Positions 43,668-52,088 of a stretch of DNA of 64,000 nucleotides are shown piece by piece. A program made the position numbers and the translations under genes. The stretch's first letter is position 1; each line of letters begins with the position of its first letter. The notes under the pieces were generated by a model. It did not search any database. It was not told where the DNA came from and was given only the letters and a program-made list of their open reading frames with translations. Source of the stretch: Streptomyces zaomyceticus (GTDB lineage: Bacteria > Actinomycetota > Actinomycetes > Streptomycetales > Streptomycetaceae); NCBI RefSeq assembly GCF_014656215.1, contig NZ_BNBZ01000001.1, forward strand, positions 372,001-436,000. Reading direction: 5' to 3'.

Positions 43668-46417
43668 GCGGCTCCTCCTCCGATCAGGGTCAGGAAGGCG
43701 TCCTCGAGACGCCGGTGCGGGCCGACCCCGGTCAGCGGCACGTCGAGACCGACGAGTTCGCCGATGAGGGCGGTCGGGTCGAGGCCGTCGAGGAGGACGA
43801 GGAGCCCGCCGTCGGTGCGGGTCGCCGAGCTGACGCCCGGCAGGGCGCCGATCTTCTCCACGAGGGCGTCGGGGACGCTCGCCCCGAGCGTCACCAGGAG
43901 GGTGTCGCCGGAGCCGGTGATCTCGGCGACGGGTCCGGCCTGCACGAGCTGTCCCCGGTCCATGACGACGAGGTGGGTGCAGGACTGCTCGACCTCCGCG
44001 AGGAGGTGGCTGGAGACGATGACGGTACGGCCGCCGGCCGCGTACCGGATCATCACCTCCCGCATCTCGCGGATCTGCGGCGGGTCGAGTCCGTTGGTGG
44101 GCTCGTCCAGGATCAGCAGGTCCGGCAGGCCGAGCATGGCCTGGGCGAGGGCGAGGCGCTGCCGCATGCCCTGGGAGTAGGTGCGGACGGCGCGGTCGAG
44201 GGCGCTGCCCAGGTTCGCGATGCGCAGGGCCTCCTCGACATGGGCGTCCTCGGCGGGGCGGCCGGTGGCCTTCCAGTACAGGTCCAGGTTCTCCCGGCCG
44301 TTGAGGTGCGGCAGGAAGCCCGCGCCCTCGACGAAGGAGCCGACCCGGGAGAGGACCGGGGCGCCGGGCCGGATGGCCTGGCCGAAGACCCGGATCTCGC
44401 CCTCGTCGGGGGTGATCAGGCCCATCAGCATGCGCAGGGTGGTGGTCTTGCCCGCGCCGTTGGGCCCGAGGAGACCGAGCACCTGGCCCCGCTCGACGTG
44501 GAACGACAGGTCCTTGACGCTGTACCGGTCGCCGCCCTTGTACTTCTTGGAGAGCCCGGTGATCCGGAGCGGCACGGAGGCGAGTTCGGGGTCGGGTGCG
44601 GGCGCGGTGGTGCGGCGGCGGGCCGTGAGCAGAAGCGCGGCGGCGACGGCCAGGCCGAGGAGCGGCAGGCCCCAGACCCACCAGGGCAGGGCGGCGGCCT
44701 GGGTGTCGAGGCCGGGCGCGGTGGGGACGGTCAGCGGGCTCTCGACGGCGACGGTGTAGCCGGCGGGGACGACCGGGGAGGCGTAGCCGAGGTCGGTGGC
44801 GGCGACGACGAGCCGGAGCCGGTGCCCGGCCTCCACCTCGTGGTCGATCGCGGGCAGGGTGAGCGTGACGCTCTTCCCGGCCTTGGCGCCCTCGACGCGG
44901 ACGGGGGCGACGAGCTGGGCGGGCAGCACCTGCTGCCGGCCGTCGGGCCCGACGTCGTACACCTTGGCGAAGAGGACGGCGGAGCCGTCGGGGGCGGTGG
45001 AGGTGACCTTGACGCGGACGGTCGGCGAACCGGTGATCCGCAGCGGCTCGTTCTGCGGCTCGGCGTCGAACCTGGCGTGCTGGCCGGGGAAGTCGAGGGA
45101 GAGGCCGACGCCGAGGGAGGAGAGCCCGGCGACTCCGCCGCCGAGGCCGGGGACGGCCGAGACGGCGGGGGGTGCGGCACCGGCGGGGTTGCCGAAGGTC
45201 CCGGCCACCCGGGTGAGGGGGACGGCCGTGGCTCCGGCGTTGAGGCCCGGATAGCGGTCGGCGGTGGCGGCGCGCAGGGTGGCACGGCCGTCGGTGGAGT
45301 CGACGCCACCGGTGCGGCTCACCCGGAAGGCGGGGCCGGTGTCGACGGTGGTGTCGCGCTTGAGCCAGCGGTCGAACCAGGTGCTGATGCGCCGCTCGAC
45401 GCGCTCGGTCTCGCGGTCGCCGCCGTCGTGGCCGCCGGCGATCCAGTCGACCGCGACGGGGGCGCCGTTGGCGGTGATCGTGCGGGCCATCGCGTCGGAC
45501 TGGGCCAGGGTGAAGAGGGAGTCGGTCTGGCCCTGGACGAGGAGCGCGGGCACCTTGACGCGGGCCCCCACGGCGGAGGGGCTGCGGGCCTCCAGAAGGG
45601 CGCGGGCGGCGGCGTCGGGCTTCCCTGAGACGGCGACACGCTGGTAGAGGGAGCAGAGTTCGGCGGTGAAGCGCCCGCAGGAGGCGGGCTTCCCGGCCGC
45701 GGTCCCCGGGCGGGTGGCGCCCTTCGGTCCGCTTCCGGTCCCCGTCCCCGTCCCCGTTCCGGTCCCTTCGCCCGTGCCGGTGCTCGGCGCGGTCACGAAA
45801 CCCGGACCGGCTCCCGCCCCGTTCCCGGCGGAGAAGAAGATCCCGGCCCAGAGCTTCTTGAAGACGCCCTCGGGGAACAGCGCGTCGGCGAGGTTCCAGT
45901 AGGTGATCTGGGGGGCGATGGCGTCGACCCGCGGGTCGTGTCCGGCGGCGAGCAGGGAGATCGCCCCGCCGTAGGAGGCGCCGGTGACGCCGACCCGCGG
46001 GTCGCCGGCCTTGTCGAGGAGGACCTCGGGCCGGGCGGCGAGCCAGTCGATCAGCTTCCGGGCGTCCTCGACCTCGTGGTCGGGGTCGTTGAGACCGATC
46101 TCGCCGGTGGAGGCGCCGAAGCCGCGCGCGGACCACGTGAGGACGGCGTAGCCGTCCCGGGCGAGCTGCTCGGCCTGGGCGCGGACGTCGTCCTTGGAGC
46201 CGCCGAAGCCGTGGCCGAGGAGGACGGCCGGCCGTCGCCCGTCACCGTCGCCGGTGAAGTACGAGGTGTCGAGCCGGGCGCCGTCGAGGTCGATCATCCG
46301 GTCCGCCCGGTGCACGGGCGGCGGATCGTCCGAGGCGACGGCGGTCCAGGTGCCGGCACCCGCGAGAACGGCGAGGACGGCGGTGACCGCGGCCCACCGG
46401 GGAAGTCGGAGTCGCAT
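43664..46417 (-). CDS. fusion: secreted S15/alpha-beta hydrolase plus ABC ATPase
   Basis: 917 residues from ATG 46417. A signal-anchor helix (about 8-28) leads into an alpha/beta hydrolase with RPAVLLGHGFGGSKDD, nucleophile elbow GASYGG (Ser148), LVQGQTDSLF and GGHDGG. It has a CocE/X-Pro dipeptidase-like beta domain to about 560 and a low-complexity Thr-Gly run near 235. A membrane helix WWVWGLPLLGLAVAAALLL (about 573-595) ends in RRR. A full ABC ATPase follows: Walker A GPNGAGKTTT (about 645), signature YSQGMRQRLALAQAML, Walker B LLILDEPTNGLD, HSHL-type SSHLLAEVEQ. Topology predicts the hydrolase outside and the ATPase inside. The ABC-2 permease gene overlaps its stop. Confidence 0.9.
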   Translation of the reverse strand: MRLRLPRWAAVTAVLAVLAGAGTWTAVASDDPPPVHRADRMIDLDGARLDTSYFTGDGDGRRPAVLLGHGFGGSKDDVRAQAEQLARDGYAVLTWSARGFGASTGEIGLNDPDHEVEDARKLIDWLAARPEVLLDKAGDPRVGVTGASYGGAISLLAAGHDPRVDAIAPQITYWNLADALFPEGVFKKLWAGIFFSAGNGAGAGPGFVTAPSTGTGEGTGTGTGTGTGSGPKGATRPGTAAGKPASCGRFTAELCSLYQRVAVSGKPDAAARALLEARSPSAVGARVKVPALLVQGQTDSLFTLAQSDAMARTITANGAPVAVDWIAGGHDGGDRETERVERRISTWFDRWLKRDTTVDTGPAFRVSRTGGVDSTDGRATLRAATADRYPGLNAGATAVPLTRVAGTFGNPAGAAPPAVSAVPGLGGGVAGLSSLGVGLSLDFPGQHARFDAEPQNEPLRITGSPTVRVKVTSTAPDGSAVLFAKVYDVGPDGRQQVLPAQLVAPVRVEGAKAGKSVTLTLPAIDHEVEAGHRLRLVVAATDLGYASPVVPAGYTVAVESPLTVPTAPGLDTQAAALPWWVWGLPLLGLAVAAALLLTARRRTTAPAPDPELASVPLRITGLSKKYKGGDRYSVKDLSFHVERGQVLGLLGPNGAGKTTTLRMLMGLITPDEGEIRVFGQAIRPGAPVLSRVGSFVEGAGFLPHLNGRENLDLYWKATGRPAEDAHVEEALRIANLGSALDRAVRTYSQGMRQRLALAQAMLGLPDLLILDEPTNGLDPPQIREMREVMIRYAAGGRTVIVSSHLLAEVEQSCTHLVVMDRGQLVQAGPVAEITGSGDTLLVTLGASVPDALVEKIGALPGVSSATRTDGGLLVLLDGLDPTALIGELVGLDVPLTGVGPHRRLEDAFLTLIGGGAA

Positions 46418-46630
46418 GGTGTCGAGCCTAAGCGGGCCCGCCGCGGACCTCGGCTGTCCGAGGACGGAGCCGCCCGCCCTCCTGGAGTCGTACGGTGCCG
46501 GGTCGGCGTACCACGGCTGCGGTATCCGCACGCCGCCGCCGGTGTCCGCCACCGGTGTCCACGGGCGTGTCCACGGGCCGTGCCCGCGAGGCGCGCGCGA
46601 AGCCGCCGGCCGACGGAGGCGGGACGGAAG

Positions 46631-46668
46631 CGGCCCCCGGGGCGCGCGGTCGCGTGTCCCGGGGGCCG
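46631..46668 (-). terminator. hairpin downstream of mmsA
   Basis: CGGCCCCCGGG (46631-46641) pairs perfectly with CCCGGGGGCCG (46658-46668) across a 16-nt loop, 17 bp beyond the mmsA stop at 46685. No T-run. Probable end of the iol/mmsA transcript. Confidence 0.7.
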
Positions 46669-46684
46669 GTTCGTTCCGGTGCTG

Positions 46685-48196
46685 TCAGTGGTTGCGCGGG
46701 AAGCCCAGGTCGACACCGGCCGGGGCGTCCGACGGGTCCGGCCAGCGGGTGGTGACGACCTTGCCGCGGGTGTAGAAGTGCACGCCGTCGTTGCCGTAGA
46801 TGTGGTGGTCGCCGAAGAGCGAGTCCTTCCAGCCACCGAAGGAGTGGTAGCCGACGGGCACCGGGATCGGCACGTTCACGCCGACCATGCCGGCCTCGAC
46901 CTCCAGCTGGAAGCGGCGGGCGGCGCCGCCGTCGCGGGTGAAGATCGCGGTGCCGTTGCCGAACGGGGAGGCGTTGATGAGGGCGAGGCCCTCCTCGTAC
47001 GACTCGGTGCGCAGCACACAGAGCACCGGGCCGAAGATCTCGTCCTGGTAGGCCTTGGCCGTGGTCGGCACGTGGTCCAGGAGGGAGAGGCCGATCCAGT
47101 GGCCGTCCTCGTGGCCCTCGACCGTGTAGCCGGTGCCGTCGAGGACGACCTCGCAGCCCTCGTCGGCCGCGCCGTGGACGTAGGAGGCGACCTTGTCGCG
47201 GTGGACGGCCGTGATGAGCGGGCCCATCTCGGAGGTGGGGTCGGTGCCGGGGCCGATCTTGATCTTCTCGGCGCGCTCGCGGATCTTCTGGACGAGCTCG
47301 TCGGCGATGGAGCCGACGGCCACGACGGCCGAGATGGCCATGCAGCGCTCGCCGGCGGAGCCGTACGCCGCCGAGACGGCCGCGTCGGCCGCCGCGTCGA
47401 GGTCGGCGTCCGGGAGGACCAGCATGTGGTTCTTCGCGCCGCCGAGCGCCTGGACGCGCTTGCCGTTGGCGGAGGCGGTGGTGTGGATGTACCGGGCGAT
47501 CGGGGTCGAGCCGACGAAGGAGATCGCGGAGACGTCCGGGTGCTCCAGGAGGCGGTCCACGGCCACCTTGTCGCCGTGCAGGACGTTGAAGACGCCGTCC
47601 GGGAGGCCCGCCTCGGCGAGCAGCTCGGCGATCTTCAGGGAGGGCGAGGGGTCCTTCTCGCTCGGCTTGAGGATGAAGGTGTTGCCGGTCGCGATGGCGA
47701 TCGGGAACATCCACATCGGCACCATGGCCGGGAAGTTGAAGGGCGTGATGCCGGCGACGACGCCGACGGGCTGGCGGATGGACGCCACGTCCACCCGGTT
47801 CGACACCTGGGTGGAGAGCTCGCCCTTGAGCTGGGTGGTGATGCCGCAGGCCAGGTCGACGATCTCCAGGCCGCGGGCGACCTCGCCGAGGGCGTCGGAG
47901 TGGACCTTGCCGTGCTCGGCGACGATCAGCTCGGCGATGGCGTCGCGGTTGGCGTCGAGCAGCGCGCGGAACTTGAAGAGGATGGTGGTGCGCTGGGCGA
48001 GCGAGGAGGTGCCCCAGGTCGCCCAGGCGTCCTTGGCGGCGGCGACGGCGGCGTCGACCTCCTCGACGGAGGCGAGCGCGACCTTCGTGGTCACGGCGCC
48101 GGTGGCCGGGTCGGTGACCGGGCCCCAGTTGCCCGACGTGCCCTCGACGGTCTTGCCACCGATCCAGTGGTTGACGGTCTTGACGGTGTTCGTCAT
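46685..48196 (-). CDS. mmsA: CoA-acylating methylmalonate-semialdehyde dehydrogenase
   Basis: 503 residues from ATG 48196 with AAGGAG 9 nt upstream. ALDH fold with ITPFNFPAMVPMWMFPIA and the MMSDH hallmarks LGGAKNHMLVLPDADL and GSAGERCMAIS (catalytic Cys near 285), NASPFGNGTAIFTRDG and GMVGVNVPIPVPVGYHSFGGWKDSLFGD. It converts methylmalonate or malonate semialdehyde to propionyl- or acetyl-CoA with NAD+ and CoA, the last step of inositol (IolA) and valine (MmsA) catabolism. Its position behind iolD, iolB and iolC favours the IolA role. Confidence 0.95.
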   Translation of the reverse strand: MTNTVKTVNHWIGGKTVEGTSGNWGPVTDPATGAVTTKVALASVEEVDAAVAAAKDAWATWGTSSLAQRTTILFKFRALLDANRDAIAELIVAEHGKVHSDALGEVARGLEIVDLACGITTQLKGELSTQVSNRVDVASIRQPVGVVAGITPFNFPAMVPMWMFPIAIATGNTFILKPSEKDPSPSLKIAELLAEAGLPDGVFNVLHGDKVAVDRLLEHPDVSAISFVGSTPIARYIHTTASANGKRVQALGGAKNHMLVLPDADLDAAADAAVSAAYGSAGERCMAISAVVAVGSIADELVQKIRERAEKIKIGPGTDPTSEMGPLITAVHRDKVASYVHGAADEGCEVVLDGTGYTVEGHEDGHWIGLSLLDHVPTTAKAYQDEIFGPVLCVLRTESYEEGLALINASPFGNGTAIFTRDGGAARRFQLEVEAGMVGVNVPIPVPVGYHSFGGWKDSLFGDHHIYGNDGVHFYTRGKVVTTRWPDPSDAPAGVDLGFPRNH

Positions 48197-48210
48197 GACG
48201 AAATGCTCCT

Positions 48211-50070
48211 TCAGAGATGGCGGCGTCGGGCGGTGACGTGCCGGTCGTACTCCTCCCGGGCCTTGACCGCCGACGGGCGGGTCGAGGTCTCGGCCACGGG
48301 CACATCCCACCATGCATCGGCCGGGGGCGGGCCCGACACAGTGTCTGCCGTTTCGGTCTCGACGTAGACACATGTGGGAACCGTCGCCCTCCGCGCGTCC
48401 GCGAGGGCTTCCCGCAGGTCACGCACGGTGCGGGGGCGCAGGACCCGCATGCCGAGCGAGGCGGCGTTGGCGCCGAGGTCGACGGGGAGCGGCGGTCCGG
48501 TGAAACCGCCGTCCGCGTCCCGGTGGCGGTAGTCGGTGCCGTGGCGCTCGGCGCCGACCGCCTCCGAGAGTCCGCCGATCGAGGCGTAGCCGTGGTTCTG
48601 GAGGACGATCAGCCGAAGGGGGAGGCGCTCCTGCACGGCGGTGACGATTTCGGTGGGGTTCATCAGATACGTACCGTCTCCGACGAGTGCCCAGACGGGC
48701 CGGTGGGGCGCGGCGAGCAGCACACCGAGGGCGGCAGGGATCTCGTATCCCATGCAGGAGTACCCGTATTCGACGTGGTACTGGTCGGGCGACCGGGTCC
48801 GCCACAGCTTGTGGAGGTCGCCGGGGAGCGATCCGGCGGCGTTGATCAGGATGTCGGTGTCGTCGACCAGAGTGTCGAGTACGCCGAGGACCTGGGCCTG
48901 GGTGGGGCGGGCGTCCTCGTCGGGGACGGCGTACGCGGCGTCGACGCGCTCCTGCCAGTCGCTCTTGGCCGTGCGCCACCGGTCCGGGGCGGGCGCCCGG
49001 CCGGCGAGGGCGTCCGTGAGCGCCGTGAGGCCCTCGCGCGCGTCGGCGACGAGCGGGAGCGCCGCCAGCTTGTGGGCGTCGAAGCCGGCGATGTTGAGGT
49101 TGACGAAGCGGACGCCGTCGGGGAAGAGGGTGCCGGACGCGGTGGTGAAGTCGGTGTACCGGGTGCCGACGCCGAGGATCAGATCGCTGGTCCGGGCCAG
49201 GGAGTTCGCGGTGGAGCTGCCGGTGTGGCCGATGCCGCCGGTCTCGCAGGGATGGTCGTACGGCAGGACGCCCTTGCCGGCCTGGGTGGTGGCGACGGGG
49301 ATGCCGGTCCGCTCGGCGAGGGTGCGCAGGGCGTCCTCGGCCCGGCTGTGCCTCACCCCGCCGCCGGCGACGATCAGCGGACGTTCCGCCGCCCCGACGG
49401 CCCGTACGGCGGCGTCGAGTTCGGCGGTGTCGGGGCGGGGGCGGCGGACCCGCCAGACCCGCTCGGCGAAGAACTCCTCCGGCCAGTCGTACGCCTCCGC
49501 CTGGACGTCCTGGGGCAGTGCGAGGGTCACCGCGCCGGTCTCCACGGGGTCGGCGAGGACCCGCATCGCGGCGAGCGCGGCGGGGACCAGGGCCGCGGGG
49601 CGCCCGACGCGGTCGAAGTACCTCGAGACGGGCCGCAGGCAGTCGTTGACCGACACGTCGCCCGCGTAGGGGACTTCGAGCTGCTGGAGTACGGGGTCGG
49701 CGGGGCGGCCCGCGAAGGTGTCGCCGGGGAGGAGCAGGACCGGCAGATGGTTGACGGTGGCGAGGGCGGCGCCGGTGACGAGGTTGGTGGCGCCGGGTCC
49801 GATGGAGGTGGTGACGGCGTGGGCGGAGAGCCGGTTGGACTGGCGGGCGTAGCCGACTGCGGCATGGACCATGGCCTGTTCGTTGCGGCCCTGGTGGAAG
49901 GGCATGAGCGCGGGGCTCTCGACGAGGGCCTGGCCGATTCCGGCGACGTTCCCGTGGCCGAAGATGCCCCAGGTGGCGGCGACGAGCCGCTGCCGTTCCC
50001 CGTCGCGTTCCGTGTACTGGGCGGCGAGGAAGCGCACGAGGGCCTGGGCGACGGTCAGCCGGATGCTCAT
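48211..50070 (-). CDS. iolD: 3D-(3,5/4)-trihydroxycyclohexane-1,2-dione acylhydrolase
   Basis: 619 residues; ATG 50070 overlaps the iolB stop. A thiamine-diphosphate enzyme: GIFGHGNVAGIGQAL, HQGRNEQAMVHAAVGYARQ with the catalytic Glu in RNEQAM, SIGPGATNLVTGAALATVNHLPVLLLPGDTF, and the TPP-binding motif GDGTYLMNPTEIVTAVQERL. The C-terminus has the QNHGYASIGGLS segment specific to IolD. It opens the ring of the dione to 5-deoxy-glucuronate in myo-inositol degradation. mmsA starts 14 bp downstream. Confidence 0.95.
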   Translation of the reverse strand: MSIRLTVAQALVRFLAAQYTERDGERQRLVAATWGIFGHGNVAGIGQALVESPALMPFHQGRNEQAMVHAAVGYARQSNRLSAHAVTTSIGPGATNLVTGAALATVNHLPVLLLPGDTFAGRPADPVLQQLEVPYAGDVSVNDCLRPVSRYFDRVGRPAALVPAALAAMRVLADPVETGAVTLALPQDVQAEAYDWPEEFFAERVWRVRRPRPDTAELDAAVRAVGAAERPLIVAGGGVRHSRAEDALRTLAERTGIPVATTQAGKGVLPYDHPCETGGIGHTGSSTANSLARTSDLILGVGTRYTDFTTASGTLFPDGVRFVNLNIAGFDAHKLAALPLVADAREGLTALTDALAGRAPAPDRWRTAKSDWQERVDAAYAVPDEDARPTQAQVLGVLDTLVDDTDILINAAGSLPGDLHKLWRTRSPDQYHVEYGYSCMGYEIPAALGVLLAAPHRPVWALVGDGTYLMNPTEIVTAVQERLPLRLIVLQNHGYASIGGLSEAVGAERHGTDYRHRDADGGFTGPPLPVDLGANAASLGMRVLRPRTVRDLREALADARRATVPTCVYVETETADTVSGPPPADAWWDVPVAETSTRPSAVKAREEYDRHVTARRRHL

Positions 50071-50927
50071 GCGTATCCCTCCGTGTGGTCCGGGTGGAAA
50101 CAGATCTTCCACTCCCGCTCGGGTCCGGGGCCCGCCATGACGTTGAGATAGAAGAGGGCGTGACCCGGCTGGGCGATCGAGGGGCCGTGCCAGCCGTCGG
50201 GGACGAGGACGGCGTCGCCCGTCCCGACCTCGGCGAGGAGGTCGGACCCGCCGGGGCGGGAGGGCGAGATCCGCTGGTAGCCGACGGCGGCCGGGCCCTC
50301 GGTCTCGTAGTAGTAGATCTCCTCGAGGACGGACTCGGCGCCGGGGCGGTGCTCGTCGTGCTTGTGCGGCGGGTAGGAGGACCAGTTGCCGCCGGGCGTC
50401 ACGACCTCGACGGCGATGAGCCGGTCGCAGTCGAAAGCGTCGGCCGAGGCGAAGTTCCGCACCTGGCGTGCGCGGTTGCCGCTGCCGCGGGTCTCGACGG
50501 GAACCTCCGGCGCGGGGCCGTAGCGGGCGGGGAGTCGTCGCTCGCACTTCGCTCCTGCCAAAGCGAAGCGGCCTCCCGCACCGGAGGCGATCTGGGCGTG
50601 GGCGTCGCGCGGTACATAGGCGAAGTCGGTCACTCCTTCGAACACGCTCGCGCGGCCCAGGAGTTCGAGGATCTCGCCGTCGACGCGCACGCTACAGGCA
50701 CCGGAGAGGGGAAGCACGACCCATTCGCAATCCCCGCTCCCGAAGGAGTGAATCTCCCCCGGTCCGAGGGTGAGGACCCGGAGAGCGGAGTACGTCCATC
50801 CGGCCCGCTCGGGGTCGATGTCGAGCGCGTAGGGGCCGCGGGCGGCGGTTCCCGCGGGGATGTGGAGGGACGGGAATCGGCTCCGGGGCGGAGGGTGCGG
50901 GAGGGACGGGGGGCGGTCGGTGTTCAT
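50067..50927 (-). CDS. iolB: 5-deoxy-glucuronate isomerase
   Basis: 286 residues from ATG 50927. A double cupin of the KduI/IolB family: SFGSGDCEWVVLPLSGACSVRVDG in the first barrel and the metal-binding SSYPPHKHDEH...EEIYYYE in the second, then PDGWHGPSIAQPGHALFYLNVMAGP. It isomerises 5-deoxy-glucuronate to 5-dehydro-2-deoxy-gluconate, the substrate of IolC. The gene lies 9 bp behind iolC and overlaps iolD (ATGA). Confidence 0.96.
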   Translation of the reverse strand: MNTDRPPSLPHPPPRSRFPSLHIPAGTAARGPYALDIDPERAGWTYSALRVLTLGPGEIHSFGSGDCEWVVLPLSGACSVRVDGEILELLGRASVFEGVTDFAYVPRDAHAQIASGAGGRFALAGAKCERRLPARYGPAPEVPVETRGSGNRARQVRNFASADAFDCDRLIAVEVVTPGGNWSSYPPHKHDEHRPGAESVLEEIYYYETEGPAAVGYQRISPSRPGGSDLLAEVGTGDAVLVPDGWHGPSIAQPGHALFYLNVMAGPGPEREWKICFHPDHTEGYA

Positions 50928-50936
50928 GGCCGATCC

Positions 50937-51923
50937 CTACCCCTTCTCCGGGAGGGTGCCGCTTCCGCTCGCCAGCGCCTCGGCGATCTCGGCGGCGTAC
51001 GGCATGGCGGACGAGCAGGCGAGGCGGCCCGCGACGATCGCGCCGGCGGCGTTGGCGTGGCGCAGGGTCGTGTCGAGGTCCCGTCCGGCGAGCAGTCCGT
51101 CGACGAGCGCCCCGCCGAACGCGTCTCCCGCTCCGAGGCCGTTGACGACCTCCACGGGCAGCGGCGGCACCTCGGCGCTCGTCCCGTCGGCGGCGAGCGC
51201 GAGGACGCCCTCGGGTCCCCGCTTGACCACGGCGAGCCGCGGCCCGCCGTCGCCCCCGGCGGCCAGCAGCGCGCGGGCGGCCGCGTACGGTTCGCGCTCC
51301 CCCGTCGCCACCTCGCACTCGTCGAGGTTGCCGACGGCGACGGTCGCGTGCCGCAGCGCCTCGGCGTAGTACGGGCGGGCCGCCGCCGGGTCCGCCCAGA
51401 ACATCGGCCGCCAGTCCAGGTCGAGGACCGTCACCTCACGCCCGGAGCGGGCGCGCAGCGCCGTCAGGGTCGCGGTGCGGCTGGGCTCGGCGGACAGGCC
51501 GGTGCCGGTCGCCCAGAAGACCCGGGCGGCGCGGACGGCGTCGAGGTCCAGCTCGTGCGGGCGGATCTCCAGGTCGGGGGCCTTGGGGCGGCGGTAGAAG
51601 GTGAGGGGGAAGTCGTCGGGCGGGAAGAGGGCGCAGAAGGTGACGGGGGTGGGGTACTCCTCGACCTCGGTCACCCAGCGGTCGTCCACCCCGAAGCCCT
51701 TCAGCTCGCGGCGCAGATAGGTGCCGAAGGGGTCGGCCCCGGTGCGGGAGAGGAGTGCGGTGCGGCGGCCGAGGCGGGCGGCGGCGACGGCGACGTTGGC
51801 CGGGGAGCCGCCGAGGAACTTGGCGAAGGTGTCGACCCGGTCGAGCCCGACCCCGGCCTGGAGCGGATAGAGGTCCACGCCGAGGCGCCCCATGGTGATC
51901 AGGTCGTACGGCTCCGACTCCAC
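50937..51923 (-). CDS. iolC: 5-dehydro-2-deoxygluconokinase (PfkB family)
   Basis: 328 residues from GTG 51923 with GAGAGG upstream. GTG 51932 and an ATG at 52019 are in-frame alternatives, the latter overlapping the operator palindrome. It has ribokinase-fold signatures FLGGSPANVAVAAARLGRRTALLSRTGADPFG and the anion-hole/active-site motif NGLGAGDAFGGALVDGLLAG, and DLDWRPMFW typical of IolC. It phosphorylates 5-dehydro-2-deoxy-gluconate. First gene of the minus-strand unit iolC-iolB-iolD-mmsA. No iolG, iolJ or inositol transporter is present in the window. Confidence 0.93.
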   Translation of the reverse strand: MESEPYDLITMGRLGVDLYPLQAGVGLDRVDTFAKFLGGSPANVAVAAARLGRRTALLSRTGADPFGTYLRRELKGFGVDDRWVTEVEEYPTPVTFCALFPPDDFPLTFYRRPKAPDLEIRPHELDLDAVRAARVFWATGTGLSAEPSRTATLTALRARSGREVTVLDLDWRPMFWADPAAARPYYAEALRHATVAVGNLDECEVATGEREPYAAARALLAAGGDGGPRLAVVKRGPEGVLALAADGTSAEVPPLPVEVVNGLGAGDAFGGALVDGLLAGRDLDTTLRHANAAGAIVAGRLACSSAMPYAAEIAEALASGSGTLPEKG

Positions 51924-51973
51924 CCGCGCCACCTCTCGCGTCCGGCTTCCGCGCCCAGGTCTGTCCGCACCCA

Positions 51974-52003
51974 GGTCTAGTCGTCGGCCCGGAGGCGTGT
52001 CAA
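51974..52003 (-). promoter_or_regulatory. predicted iolC promoter
   Basis: On the minus strand TTGACA (52003-51998), an 18-bp spacer, TAGACC (51979-51974). The start site would be near 51967, giving a 44-nt leader before GTG 51923. The -35 abuts the palindrome at 52008-52019. Confidence 0.65.
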
Positions 52004-52007
52004 CGAT

Positions 52008-52019
52008 ATGTCCGGACAT
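52008..52019. promoter_or_regulatory. 12-bp palindrome ATGTCCGGACAT between iolC and iolE
   Basis: A perfect dyad centred between the divergent iolC and iolE genes, immediately upstream of the iolC -35. A related half-site TTCGGAC follows at 52019-52025. A repressor operator of the GntR or LacI type is inferred; the regulator is not in the window. Confidence 0.6.
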
Positions 52020-52088
52020 TCGGACGGCCCGACCGGGCCGGTGCGGCGTGCTTGACGCTGCTCTCGGACCGCGGCGAAGGTGGCAGGC

